A stretch of 39,500 bases of DNA, from the NCBI RefSeq assembly GCF_040649515.1, contig NZ_JBEZFP010000089.1, positions 1 to 39,500 on the forward strand, in the 5' to 3' direction. Position numbers and translations under genes: made by a program. This stretch comes from Yinghuangia elevatio. GTDB lineage: Bacteria; Actinomycetota; Actinomycetes; Streptomycetales; Streptomycetaceae. Shown here in pieces: positions 23,127 to 31,907 of this stretch. Below the pieces are notes generated by a model. The model saw only the letters and a program-made list of their open reading frames with translations, was not told the DNA's origin and did no database searches. Position 1 is the first letter of the stretch. Every line of letters starts with the position of its first letter.

Positions 23127-23684
23127 TTGTCCGTACGCGAAGCTCTGCTCGACGCCGCGCGCGAGGCCGCCGTGGCCGGTGCGTGGGCCACCACGCGCAT
23201 GGCCGACGTCGCCGCCGCGGCAGGCGTGTCACGTCAGACGCTTTACAACGAGTTCGGCAACAAGGACGCCCTGGCCGAGGCACTGGCCCGCCACGAGGCC
23301 GAGCGCTTCCTCGCCGGCACCGCCGAAGTGTGCCGCAACTCCCCTGGGGACGCAGGGGATTGCGTCCGGGCGTGTACCGTCTGGGCGCTGTACGAAGCAC
23401 GGCAGAACCTGCTCGTGAAGGCGGCCCTCACGGACGAGTCCGCCGGGCTGCTCCCCACCCTGACGACCCGTTCGGCCGGGCTGCTCGCACTGTTCCGGGA
23501 CAACGCCGCGGCCGTCATCCTCGAACGCTGGCCGCACCTCGACCCCGCCGAAGTGGCCTGGGTGGCCGAACTGGCCGTCCGCCTCACGGTCTCCCACCTG
23601 GTCGTCCCCACCGAAGCGGTCGAAGTGACCGCCGACCACATAGCGCTGCTGGTCAGACGGCTCCTCACCACCCCCGCCGGCTGA
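23127..23684 (+). CDS. TetR-family transcriptional regulator
   Basis: A 185-aa repressor. The N-terminal helix-turn-helix reads TTRMADVAAAAGVSRQTLYNEFGNKDALAEAL (about 22-53), a textbook TetR pattern. The C-terminal ligand domain is not diagnostic. The start is TTG at 23127, with GGGAG (23116-23120) 6 nt upstream. A 19-bp palindrome lies in its promoter. It precedes the diiron oxygenase gene on the same strand and probably controls it. Confidence 0.9.
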   Translation: MSVREALLDAAREAAVAGAWATTRMADVAAAAGVSRQTLYNEFGNKDALAEALARHEAERFLAGTAEVCRNSPGDAGDCVRACTVWALYEARQNLLVKAALTDESAGLLPTLTTRSAGLLALFRDNAAAVILERWPHLDPAEVAWVAELAVRLTVSHLVVPTEAVEVTADHIALLVRRLLTTPAG

Positions 23685-23692
23685 CCGCCGGG

Positions 23693-23750
23693 CACCACGC
23701 CCGGCACGCACCACGCTCGGCACGCACCACGCCCGGCACGCACCACGCCC
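23693..23750. repeat. 16-bp tandem repeats between tetR and the diiron gene
   Basis: CACCACGCCCGGCACG (23693-23708), a one-mismatch copy (23709-23724) and another exact copy (23725-23740) are followed by diverged copies. The array starts 8 bp after the tetR stop. Confidence 0.85.
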
Positions 23751-23827
23751 GCCGGGCACCACCCGCCGGCTGACCGCCGGACACCACATCCGACACACAC
23801 CACCGCTCCGACCGAAGGAGTCCGCAC

Positions 23828-24937
23828 GTGTCGACGCATGACCTCTACGCCCTCCCGGCCGAAATGACGGTCTGGGAGATCCCCGCAGCCGGGGCCGCGC
23901 GCTTCAACTGGGAGTACGACGAGGGCCGCGACCGGCTCCTCGCGCTGTACGCCAAGGGCAAGGACAAGCAGTGGGACGCCGCAAAGCGGATCGACTGGAG
24001 CCTTCCCGTCGACCCCATGAAGCCCCTCGGCCTCCCCGAGGAGACCCACTCCCTCTACGGCACCCCGAGCTGGAACCGCATGTCGCAGAAGGAGCGCGAC
24101 GAACTCGGACGGCACAGCATCGCCTGGCAGTTCAGCCAGTTCCTGCACGGTGAGCAGGGTGCCCTGGTGTGCAGCGCGCGCATCGCGGAATCCGTCCCCG
24201 ACCTCGACTCCAAGTTCTACGCCGCGACCCAGGTGATGGACGAGGCCCGGCACGCCGAGACGTACGCGCGCTTCCTGAAGGAGAAGGTCGGGCTCTACTA
24301 CCCGATCAACCCGCAGCTCAAGGAACTTCTGGACGACACGCTCTCGGACTCCCGCTGGGACATGCCCTACCTCGGCATGCAGGTCCTGATCGAGGGCCTG
24401 GCGCTGGCGGCGTTCGGCATGCTGCGCGACATAACGCCGGTCGAACTGCCCAAGCAGATCCTGGCGTACGTCATGCAGGACGAGGCCCGGCACGTCGCCT
24501 TCGGCCGACTGGCGCTCCGCGACTACTACCGCGAACTGAGCGACGCGGAACTGGCCGAGCGCGAGGAATTCGTCGTCCACGGCTGCTACCTGATGCGCAA
24601 CCGCCTGCGCGGCGAAGAGGTCTGGGAAAACTTCGAGATCGACAAGGCGGAGGCGACCGAGGCCACGGCCAACTCCGAGTATCTCGCCAGCTTCCGCAAA
24701 CTGCTGTTCAGCCGCATCGCGCCGACGATCAAGGACATCGGCCTGTGGGGGCCCAAGGTACGGGCCGCGTTCGAGGACATGGGCGTCCTTGACCTGGCCG
24801 GCACCGACGTCGAGGTGCTGATGCGCTCCGACGAGGACACCGCCGAGGAACTGGACCGCAAACGCAGGTTCGCCGCCGAGGAGAAGGCCCGGGCGGCGGA
24901 GATCGACGCGATGGTCGAGCTCGGCGCGGGGGATTAG
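23828..24937 (+). CDS. Ferritin-like diiron oxygenase/oxidase
   Basis: A 369-aa four-helix-bundle protein with a complete diiron carboxylate site: E109 (FLHGEQGAL), E139 and H142 (MDEARHAETY), E189 (IEGLALAAF), E219 and H222 (QDEARHVAFG). This E, ExxH, E, ExxH pattern is that of ribonucleotide-reductase-like and AurF-like oxygenases. The substrate is unknown; an acyl chain or aromatic amine would be typical. GAAGGAG (23814-23820) stands 7 nt before the GTG start. A TetR regulator precedes it. The last 50 residues are a charged helix rich in Glu, Arg and Lys. Confidence 0.85.
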   Translation: MSTHDLYALPAEMTVWEIPAAGAARFNWEYDEGRDRLLALYAKGKDKQWDAAKRIDWSLPVDPMKPLGLPEETHSLYGTPSWNRMSQKERDELGRHSIAWQFSQFLHGEQGALVCSARIAESVPDLDSKFYAATQVMDEARHAETYARFLKEKVGLYYPINPQLKELLDDTLSDSRWDMPYLGMQVLIEGLALAAFGMLRDITPVELPKQILAYVMQDEARHVAFGRLALRDYYRELSDAELAEREEFVVHGCYLMRNRLRGEEVWENFEIDKAEATEATANSEYLASFRKLLFSRIAPTIKDIGLWGPKVRAAFEDMGVLDLAGTDVEVLMRSDEDTAEELDRKRRFAAEEKARAAEIDAMVELGAGD

Positions 24938-24968
24938 CCGCGCCGTACCCGAGGGATAGATTGGCGGT

Positions 24969-25664
24969 ATGAACGATCTTGTCCGCCCGCCGTCCCCCGC
25001 CTTCGTGTTCGACCTCGACGGGACCCTCGTCGACAGCGTCTACCAGCACGTCGTCTCGTGGCAGGAAGCGCTCGCCGAGGCCGGGATCAAGCTCGCGACC
25101 TGGCGGATCCACCGCAAGATCGGCATGAGCGGCGGACTTTTCGTGCGCGGCGTGCAGCGCGAGACGGGCATCGAGCTGAGTCCGGCGGAAGTCGAGCGTC
25201 TGCAGGACGCACACGGGCGGCGCTACGCCGCCCGTGTGCCGGAGGTCCAGCCGCTGCCCGGCGCGCCCGAACTGCTGCGCTACCTGACCGACGCCGGCAT
25301 CAAGTGGACGATCGCCACCAGCGGCCGCCGTTCGGGCGCCGAGCCCATGCTCGCCAAGCTGGGCGCGCCCGCCGACCTGCCGATGATCACGCGCGACGAG
25401 GTGGCCCGCGCCAAGCCGGACCCCGACCTGTTCCTGGCCGGGGCCGCCAAGCTCGGCGTCGACCCGCGCGACTGCGTCGTGGTCGGCGACAGCATCTGGG
25501 ACCTCCTGGCCGCCCGCCGGGCGGGCTCGCTCGGGGTCGGCCTGCTCAGCGGCGGGTACGGCCAGGAGGAGTTGGAGCGCGCCCACGCCTTCCGCGTCTA
25601 CGAGGAACCGGGCGACCTGCTGACGCACATCGACGAGCTGGGCGTACGCGGCGCCGGCGCCTGA
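24969..25664 (+). CDS. HAD-superfamily phosphatase
   Basis: A 231-aa phosphoglycolate-phosphatase-like hydrolase. Motif I is FDLDGTLVDS (nucleophile D15, acid D17), motif II ATSG, motif III the Lys of KPDPDLF and motif IV VVGDSIWDL. The alpha-helical cap lies between about residues 25 and 95. Substrates of this subfamily are small phosphomonoesters. TAGATT (24957-24962) ends 6 nt before the ATG, suggesting a leaderless start. It begins 31 bp after the diiron gene. Confidence 0.9.
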   Translation: MNDLVRPPSPAFVFDLDGTLVDSVYQHVVSWQEALAEAGIKLATWRIHRKIGMSGGLFVRGVQRETGIELSPAEVERLQDAHGRRYAARVPEVQPLPGAPELLRYLTDAGIKWTIATSGRRSGAEPMLAKLGAPADLPMITRDEVARAKPDPDLFLAGAAKLGVDPRDCVVVGDSIWDLLAARRAGSLGVGLLSGGYGQEELERAHAFRVYEEPGDLLTHIDELGVRGAGA

Positions 25665-25716
25665 TCCGCCGCCCGGCGCCCGGCGTACGGTGCCGGCGTA
25701 AGGCGCTCGGCGTAAG

Positions 25717-25758
25717 GCGTCCCGGCCGGGGCACACGCACTTGGCCCGACCGGGACGC
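25717..25758. terminator. Bidirectional terminator between HAD and DUF4097-type genes
   Basis: A 14-bp stem with one mismatch (25717-25730 with 25745-25758) and a 14-nt loop ends 4 bp before the stop of the convergent gene. Confidence 0.75.
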
Positions 25759-25761
25759 GTC

Positions 25762-26613
25762 TCAGGGGGTCGGCGGGGCCGGGTGCCCGGGCAGCTCCGT
25801 CACCGGCCACGGCTGACCGGTCTCCGGGCTGCGCCTGGCGGTGACCGATCCGTTGTCGGACGACAGGTCGAGCGTGCGCGTGGAGCTGTCGTCCTTCAGG
25901 TCCTCCGCCACGTTGGTGGACCCGTTGTCGGAGTCGGCGGTCAGCTTGTACTTGGTGCCGTCGGCCGGGACGTACACCTTCAGGCTCCCGTTGTCGGACG
26001 ACGCGTCCACCCAGTCCGGAGCGTTTTTCAGCGTCATGTTGATGCTGCCGTTGTCCGAGGTGGCCTCGACGCCCCACGCCCAGGTGTTCGCCACCCTGAT
26101 CGATCCGTTGTCGCTGGAGAGTTTGAACTTCCCGGCCGACGCGTCCCGGACCTTGATGGACCCGTTGTCGCTCTCGAGGTCGAACTCCAGGGCGTTGATC
26201 CGGTCGATGGAGACCGATCCGTTGGTGTTGCGCACCTTCACGTACTTGACCTCGGGCGGCACCAAGACGTCGTAGTCGCCGTCGCAGCTGACGGAGTACA
26301 TGGGAGGGCAGTTGGTGTCGAGGCGCAGGGTGCCCGACGTCATGTCCATGTCCCACTCGGGGTCGGCACCCCAGATGCTGTCCGTCGTCCGCCTGTCGAC
26401 GTTCACCGACCCGGCCGTGGCCCCGGGCCTGAGGTGCACGCCGCCGCCGTCGCTGGTGATGGTCAGGGTGTCGCCCGCGAACTCGAACTGCTCCGCGGCC
26501 CACACGTCGTGGCTGGACACCAGGATCAGCCCGGTGATCGCCACGGAGCCGACGCCGAAGGCGAGCACCGCACCGCCGACGGTGAACAGGGTGACGCGCG
26601 CGGCGCTCGGCAT
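25762..26613 (-). CDS. DUF4097-type surface beta-repeat protein
   Basis: A 283-aa protein with one N-terminal membrane anchor (LFTVGGAVLAFGVGSVAITGLILV) and an outside domain built of short beta repeats. The signature SDNGS occurs six times from about residue 120 to the end, with NTNGS and SDGGG variants before it. This is the pattern of DUF4097-type beta-helix/solenoid domains. Function unknown. AAGGAG about 6 nt before the ATG at 26613 fixes the start. It is divergent from the DUF2231-type gene with a palindrome between them. Confidence 0.82.
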   Translation of the reverse strand: MPSAARVTLFTVGGAVLAFGVGSVAITGLILVSSHDVWAAEQFEFAGDTLTITSDGGGVHLRPGATAGSVNVDRRTTDSIWGADPEWDMDMTSGTLRLDTNCPPMYSVSCDGDYDVLVPPEVKYVKVRNTNGSVSIDRINALEFDLESDNGSIKVRDASAGKFKLSSDNGSIRVANTWAWGVEATSDNGSINMTLKNAPDWVDASSDNGSLKVYVPADGTKYKLTADSDNGSTNVAEDLKDDSSTRTLDLSSDNGSVTARRSPETGQPWPVTELPGHPAPPTP

Positions 26614-26728
26614 GGGGACTCCTTGGACTGGAACGGTGCCTGCGGCCCGGTTCGGCGTGGTTCGAGCCGGTACCACGACCCTAGGAGCCGGTGGACCCCC
26701 CACGGCATCCGGCGCTCTCCCCGAAACG

Positions 26729-26748
26729 GGGTAGGGACAGCCCTACCC
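26729..26748. promoter_or_regulatory. Palindrome between divergent membrane-protein genes
   Basis: GGGTAGGG-ACAG-CCCTACCC has two perfect 8-bp arms. It lies 115 bp from the DUF4097-type start and 118 bp from the DUF2231-type start, near the midpoint. A response-regulator or envelope-stress operator is a guess. Confidence 0.6.
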
Positions 26749-26866
26749 TCGGCGCCACCCGTACGGCTCGCCCAATAGTTCGCGGATCGTCGAACCGGGG
26801 AAGTCTCCCGCACGTGCAGATCGGTGCCGGGACCCGCCCGGCCATCCGCCGAAGGAGCGAACACCC

Positions 26867-27385
26867 ATGTTCGACACGGTGTCAGGCCTGCCGGTCCACG
26901 TCCTGGTGCTGCACGCGGCCGTGATCGGCGTACCGGTCGCGGCGCTGGCCACGGTGGCGGTTTCGGTGCGCCCCCAGTGGCTGCCGCGGCTCGGCTGGTG
27001 GGTCGTCGGACTCAACGCGCTGATCCTCGTGGTCGTCTTCGTCACCAGGAAGAGCGGCCAGGAGTTCGTCGAGCGCCGCTACCCGGACCCCGCGAACCGG
27101 TCGCCCGACCTGCGCACCCACGTCTCGCGCGGCGAGGACATGATCTGGTACGCCATCGCGCTCTTCGTCGTGTCGCTCATCCTCGTCATGGTGGCCCGCC
27201 GCGTCGCACAGAGTGAGTCGACGCCCAAGCCCCTGCCGCCGCTTGTCCTCCCCGCGGTGGCGGTGCTGGCCGTCGCGGCCGCCGTCCTCGCGACGATCCA
27301 GGTCATCCTGGTCGGCCACTCCGGCTCGCAGGCGGTCTGGGAAGGCGCCGTGGACGCCCGCGCCTCGGTCTCCGCTCCGCGCTGA
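26867..27385 (+). CDS. DUF2231-type four-helix membrane protein
   Basis: A 172-aa integral membrane protein. Hydrophobic helices lie at about 10-32, 40-60, 91-110 and 124-148. The N-terminal LPVHVLVLHAAVIGVPVA has the His residues on the first helix that are conserved in DUF2231 and suggest heme or metal binding. The start has GAAGGAG about 9 nt upstream. Short direct repeats (CCGACCACAGCCGACCGA) follow at 27407-27470 before the convergent rsgA. Confidence 0.8.
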   Translation: MFDTVSGLPVHVLVLHAAVIGVPVAALATVAVSVRPQWLPRLGWWVVGLNALILVVVFVTRKSGQEFVERRYPDPANRSPDLRTHVSRGEDMIWYAIALFVVSLILVMVARRVAQSESTPKPLPPLVLPAVAVLAVAAAVLATIQVILVGHSGSQAVWEGAVDARASVSAPR

Positions 27386-27477
27386 CGCGCGACGAACGCG
27401 TCGCGGCCGACCACAGCCGACCGACCGAGTACGGGCGACCGACCACAGCCGACCGAGTACGGCCTTACCAAATACGG

Positions 27478-28527
27478 CTAGTCGTCCTCGCCCTGCTCAC
27501 GGGCTGCGAGGAGGCGGCGCAGAGAGGCCAGGCGGGCGGGGTCGGCGTGGCCCCCGGCGACCCAGGCGTCCAGGGCGCAATCGGGCTCGTCGTGCGAGCA
27601 GTTGCGCGGGCAGTCGGCGGTCCCCGGCTCCAGGTCGGGGAACGCCTTGATGATGCGGCCCAGGTCGACGTGGTTGAGGCCGAAGGAGCGTACGCCGGGG
27701 GTGTCGACCACCCAGCCGGACTCGCGCTCCTCGCCGTACGCCGGCAGCCGCAGGGTCAGCGCCGACGTCGTGGTGTGCCGCCCGCGCCCGGTCACCACGT
27801 TGACCTGGCCGGTGGCCCGCTGCCGCTCCGGCACCAGCGCGTTCACGAGCGTGGTCTTGCCGACCCCCGAATGGCCCACGAACACGGTGGTCAGGCCCGC
27901 GAGTTGGGCGCGGATCGGGTCGAGGTCCCAGTCGTCGTACGCGTCGCCGCCGCGGGTGACGACGTACGGCAAGCCCAGCGCCCCGTACATGTCGAGCAGC
28001 GTCTCCGGCGGGACCAGGTCGGCCTTGGTCAGCACCAGCAGCGGCTGCATCCCCGCGTCGTAGGCGGCGACGAGGCATCGGTCGATCAGCCGGGGCCTCG
28101 GCTCGGGGTCGGCCAGCGCCGTCACGATCGCCAACTGGTCGGCGTTGGCGACGATGATGCGCTCGTAGGGATCGTCGTCGTCGGCCGTGCGGCGCAGCAC
28201 CGAGCGGCGTTCCTCGACCCGCACGATGCGGGCCAGCGCGCCCTTCTCGCCGCTCACGTCGCCGACGATCGAGACCCGGTCGCCGATCACCACGCCCTTG
28301 CGGCCCAGTTCGCGGGCCTTCATGGCGGTGATCTCGTGCTCCCGCTTGGTGTCCTCGTCGACCAGGCAGGTGTAGCGGCCCCGGTCGACGGTCAGCACGC
28401 GGCCGGTCTCGGCGTCCTCGTGCTTGGGGCGGGTGCGGGTCCTCGGCCGCGAGCCGCGTCGTGAGGGACGGACGCGGACGTCGTCCTCGTCGAAGTCGTT
28501 GCGGCGCGTCGACCGGGTGTTCGCCAT
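27478..28527 (-). CDS. rsgA: Ribosome small subunit-dependent GTPase A
   Basis: A 349-aa circularly permuted GTPase that assists late maturation of the 30S subunit. An N-terminal OB fold (about 40-105) comes first. The permuted G motifs follow: TKAD (G4, 167-170), GHSGVGKTT (G1, 218-226) and DTPG (G3, 275-278). The C-terminal zinc knuckle uses C306, C310, H312 and C317. The Arg/Lys-rich first 35 residues may contact rRNA. It starts 8 bp after the aroA stop, so the two form an operon, as in Streptomyces. The open frame upstream is not coding. Confidence 0.96.
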   Translation of the reverse strand: MANTRSTRRNDFDEDDVRVRPSRRGSRPRTRTRPKHEDAETGRVLTVDRGRYTCLVDEDTKREHEITAMKARELGRKGVVIGDRVSIVGDVSGEKGALARIVRVEERRSVLRRTADDDDPYERIIVANADQLAIVTALADPEPRPRLIDRCLVAAYDAGMQPLLVLTKADLVPPETLLDMYGALGLPYVVTRGGDAYDDWDLDPIRAQLAGLTTVFVGHSGVGKTTLVNALVPERQRATGQVNVVTGRGRHTTTSALTLRLPAYGEERESGWVVDTPGVRSFGLNHVDLGRIIKAFPDLEPGTADCPRNCSHDEPDCALDAWVAGGHADPARLASLRRLLAAREQGEDD

Positions 28528-28535
28528 GGCCGCGG

Positions 28536-29840
28536 TCAGCTCGCCGTCGCCGCTTCGGGGCCGGCGGCCTGGCCCAGCAGGGCCGACCACAGCAGCGGGA
28601 AGTCCGGCAGCGTCTTGGCGGTCGTCGCGATGTTCTCCACCTCGACCCCGGGCACGACGAGCCCGATCACGGCCGCGGCGGTGGCGATGCGGTGGTCGTC
28701 GTACGTCTGGAACGCCCCGGCGCGCAGCGGGCGCGGGCGGATCTCCAGGCCGTCGGCGGTGTCCGTGACGTCGCCGCCGAGGTTGTTGATCTCCTTGGCG
28801 AGCGCCGCCAACCGGTCCGTCTCGTGCATCCGCAGGTGCGCGATGCCGGTCAGCCTCGACGGCGAGTCGGCCAGGGCCGCGACCGCCGCGATGGTCGGGG
28901 TCAGTTCGCCGACGTCGTGCAGGTCGGCGTCGATGCCGTGCACCTCGCCGGTCCCGGTGAACCGCAGGCCCTCGGCGGTGAACTCGCACGAGCCGCCCAT
29001 GCGTGTGAACAGGTCGCGCAGCCAGTCGCCCGGCTGCGTGGTCTCGCGCGGCCAGTCGCGGATGGTCACGGTGCCGCCCGCGACCAGCGCGGCGGCCATG
29101 AACGGCGCGGCGTTCGACAGGTCCGGCTCGACCACGACGTCGCGGGCCGCGATCGGGCCGGGGGCCACGCGCCACACGTCCGGTTCCGCGTGGTCCACGC
29201 GCACGCCCGCGGCGCGCAGCATGGCGACGGTCATCTCGATGTGCGGCGTCGAGGGCACGGACGTGCCGACGTGGCGTACCTCGACGCCGTTCGCGAAGCG
29301 CGCCCCGGACAGCAGCAGCGCGCTGACGAACTGCGAGGACGACGACGCGTCGATCTCGACGATGCCGCCGCGCAGGCCGCCGGTGCCGCGCACCGTCATC
29401 GGCAGGCGGCCGGCGCCGCCGTCGTCGACGTCCGCGCCGAGATCGCGCAGCGCGAGGATGACGGCGTCGAGCGGCCGCTCGTACGCGCGCGGGTCGCCCT
29501 CGAACCGGATCGGCCCCTCGGCGAGCGTCGAGAGCGGCGGCAGGAAGCGCATGACCGTTCCGGCATTGCCGACGTCCACGCGTGCGGGGCCGCGCAGCGG
29601 GGCGGGCACCACGCGCCAGTCGCCCTCGGCGGTTTCCTCGACCGCGACGCCCATCGCCCGCAGCCCGGCCGCCATCAGCGTGGTGTCGCGGCTGCGCAGC
29701 GGACGCCGCACATAGCCGGGGCCGTCCGCGAGGGCCGCGAGCACGAGCGCGCGGTTGGTGACCGACTTGGAGCCGGGCAGCGCGACGACCGCGTCGACGG
29801 GAGCGGACGCGACGGGGGCGGGCCAGAGCGGAGGCGTCAT
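28536..29840 (-). CDS. aroA: 3-phosphoshikimate 1-carboxyvinyltransferase (EPSP synthase)
   Basis: A 434-aa shikimate-pathway enzyme joining PEP to shikimate-3-phosphate. LPGSKSVTNRALVLAAL (active-site Lys25), GNAGTVMRFLPPL, DASSSSQFVSALLL, EPDLSNAAPFMAAAL and the C-terminal MHETDRLAALAKEINNLG with DDHRIATA are all present, so the enzyme is complete. ATG at 29840 is the likely start; an in-frame start at 29924 would overlap the divergent SRAP gene. rsgA follows directly. Confidence 0.96.
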   Translation of the reverse strand: MTPPLWPAPVASAPVDAVVALPGSKSVTNRALVLAALADGPGYVRRPLRSRDTTLMAAGLRAMGVAVEETAEGDWRVVPAPLRGPARVDVGNAGTVMRFLPPLSTLAEGPIRFEGDPRAYERPLDAVILALRDLGADVDDGGAGRLPMTVRGTGGLRGGIVEIDASSSSQFVSALLLSGARFANGVEVRHVGTSVPSTPHIEMTVAMLRAAGVRVDHAEPDVWRVAPGPIAARDVVVEPDLSNAAPFMAAALVAGGTVTIRDWPRETTQPGDWLRDLFTRMGGSCEFTAEGLRFTGTGEVHGIDADLHDVGELTPTIAAVAALADSPSRLTGIAHLRMHETDRLAALAKEINNLGGDVTDTADGLEIRPRPLRAGAFQTYDDHRIATAAAVIGLVVPGVEVENIATTAKTLPDFPLLWSALLGQAAGPEAATAS

Positions 29841-29922
29841 GGGAAACCAGCCTATACGGGGGCCACAGGCCTCCTGCCGGGGATTTCCCCGCCAGTAGGC
29901 CGGACGTGCGAGGGTAGAGCGC

Positions 29923-30702
29923 ATGTGCGGTCGCTACGCCTCCACGCAACAGCCCGACGACCTGATCGAGCTGTTCGAGATCGAGAAGATCAAAGACGAC
30001 GTCCGGGAAGACGCGCTGCCCCCGGACTGGAACATCGCCCCCACCAAGCAGGTGTACGCGGTGCTGGAACGCTCGGCCGAGCGCGAGGGGCCGCCGGTGC
30101 GGCAGTTGCGCACGCTGCGGTGGGGCCTGGTCCCGTCGTGGGCCAAGTCGCCGGACATGGGCGCGAAGATGATCAACGCGCGGTCCGAGACCGTCTTCGA
30201 GAAGCCCGCGTACCGCAAGGCCTTCGCGTCGCGCCGCTGCCTGCTGCCCGCCGACGGCTACTACGAGTGGTACACGCCGGAGACCGCGCCCGACGGCCCC
30301 AAGGGCAAGGCCCGCAAGCAGCCGTTCTGGATCCACCCCGCAGACGACTCGCCCATCGCCTTCGCGGGCCTGTACGAGTGGTGGCGCGACCGCACCCGCG
30401 CGGACGACGACCCGCTCGCGTGGTTGTGGACCTGCACGATCATCACCACCGACGCGGAGCCCGAACTCGCCCGCATCCACCCGCGCATGCCCCTCGTGCT
30501 CGGGAAGGAGCGCTGGGACGCCTGGCTCGACCCGTCGCTGAGCAACACCGACGACGCCCGCGCGCTGCTGACCCCGCCGCCGCCGGGGCACATGGTCGCG
30601 TATCCGGTGTCGACCGAGGTCAACAGCGTCAAGAACAACTCCCCGCACCTGACCGAGCCGTTGCCCCCGGAGGAAGTGCTCGGCGACGCGACGCTGTTCT
30701 GA
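29923..30702 (+). CDS. SRAP-domain (HMCES/YedK) abasic-site DNA-protein crosslinker
   Basis: A 259-aa SOS-response-associated protein that caps abasic sites in single-stranded DNA through its N-terminal Cys. Catalytic Cys2 (MCGRYA), Asn85 (NARSET), Glu115 (GYYEWY) and His186 (HPRMP) are all in place. The Met must be removed to free Cys2, which fixes the start at 29923; GAGGG lies about 8 nt upstream. It is divergent from aroA with 82 bp between starts. No LexA box was identified in that gap. Confidence 0.95.
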   Translation: MCGRYASTQQPDDLIELFEIEKIKDDVREDALPPDWNIAPTKQVYAVLERSAEREGPPVRQLRTLRWGLVPSWAKSPDMGAKMINARSETVFEKPAYRKAFASRRCLLPADGYYEWYTPETAPDGPKGKARKQPFWIHPADDSPIAFAGLYEWWRDRTRADDDPLAWLWTCTIITTDAEPELARIHPRMPLVLGKERWDAWLDPSLSNTDDARALLTPPPPGHMVAYPVSTEVNSVKNNSPHLTEPLPPEEVLGDATLF

Positions 30703-30832
30703 CGGGGCGGGTGCAGACGGGGAACAACGGGGGCCGGACGGACGGGCGGGAGCCGGTTCCGGCAAGAGCGCCCGACCAGGCGGGGGAGCCGGGGCGGGAG
30801 CACTCCGACCGGGGGGTTGCCCCGCGTGGCGG

Positions 30833-31549
30833 TTGGCGATCGCGGGACCGGTGTTGAACGATTTCGGGGTGACGACGCTTTCGGCCGAGGCTTCCGGCAC
30901 CCCCACGACACGGCTCCTCCCCACGCCCGCCGGGGACGCGCGGGCCTTCATCCACCCCGCGGTCGGCGAGGTGCGCGGCTGGTACCTCGCCGGGCACGGG
31001 GCCGGCGGCGGCATCGAGGCGCGGGACCTGGTGGCCCTGGCCGCCGCGCTGCCCGCCCTCGGCATCACCGTCGCGCTGATCGAACAGCCGTGGCGTGTGG
31101 TCGGCAAGAAGCTCGCGCCGGCCCCGAAGAAGCTGGACGAAGGCTGGGTGCCGGCCGTGGAGGGGCTGGTCGGCGAGATGGACGGGCTGCCGTTCGCCGC
31201 CTCGGGGCGGAGCGCCGGTGCGCGGGTCGCGTGCCGTACCGCGTCGGCGACCGGCGCGGCGGGTGTGGTGGCCCTGGCCTTCCCGCTGCATCCGCCCGGC
31301 AAGCCGAAGGCCTCACGCGCCGCGGAACTGCTCGGTGCGGGCGTGCCGACGCTGGTCCTCCAGGGGGAGCGCGACCCGTTCGGCGGGCCCGCGGAGTTCC
31401 CCGAGCTGGACGAGCGCACACAGCTCACCCCGGTGCCGTACGCCGACCACGGCTTCTCGGTCGGCAAGAAAGCGCCGGTGACGCAGGAGGAGACGCTCGC
31501 ACTCATCACCGGGACCACAGGCACCTGGTTGACCTCACTGTTCGCCTGA
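30833..31549 (+). CDS. Alpha/beta-family hydrolase (KANL3/Tex30-like)
   Basis: A 238-aa hydrolase of the dienelactone-hydrolase-like group. The oxyanion region is GHGAGGG, the nucleophile elbow GRSAG gives S127, Asp181 sits in LQGERDPFG and His206 in YADHGF, so the triad is complete. The substrate is unknown. The start is uncertain: TTG at 30833 or a GTG within the next 40 bp, because the first 25 residues are poorly conserved-looking. It lies between the SRAP gene and sigR. Confidence 0.78.
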   Translation: MAIAGPVLNDFGVTTLSAEASGTPTTRLLPTPAGDARAFIHPAVGEVRGWYLAGHGAGGGIEARDLVALAAALPALGITVALIEQPWRVVGKKLAPAPKKLDEGWVPAVEGLVGEMDGLPFAASGRSAGARVACRTASATGAAGVVALAFPLHPPGKPKASRAAELLGAGVPTLVLQGERDPFGGPAEFPELDERTQLTPVPYADHGFSVGKKAPVTQEETLALITGTTGTWLTSLFA

Positions 31550-31686
31550 GCCCCGGGAAACCCCGTCGGCAACACGGCCGTACGCCGACCGACTCCGCTC
31601 GACGCACGCCCGGATCCCACCCGGACCCGTCCGGATTCCGCCCCGATCCGTCCGGTCCCTGCCCGGGTCCGACCGACTCCCCGCCG

Positions 31687-31712
31687 GGAATGATCCGGTC
31701 CGACCCCGTGTT
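31687..31712 (+). promoter_or_regulatory. SigR-type promoter upstream of sigR
   Basis: GGAAT (31687-31691), exactly 18 bp, then GTT (31710-31712). This matches the SigR consensus GGAAT-N18/19-GTT. Transcription would start near 31719, 30 bp before the upstream in-frame ATG at 31749. It therefore corresponds to the autoregulated p2 promoter known in Streptomyces coelicolor. Confidence 0.85.
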
Positions 31713-31907
31713 GGAGCCGGTACATCCTCGACCTGCGGGAGGCACTTCATGCTCACTGCCACGCCCTCGGTCGGCCGTACCGAGGCCGGACCCGACACGT
31801 CCATGTTGAAGTGGGCGGAGTGGGTGCCGGGCGGTGATCGCCGTCGACCGATATCGTCGACGTCGGGCGGATCCGTTGCGGTCCGCGAGGATCGGCAGGT
31901 TGAGGAG

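Noticed and set aside
28528..31725. 1415-aa minus-strand frame reading into rsgA
   Set aside because: Only the last 349 codons are a real gene. Upstream the frame overlaps aroA, the SRAP gene and the hydrolase in other frames.
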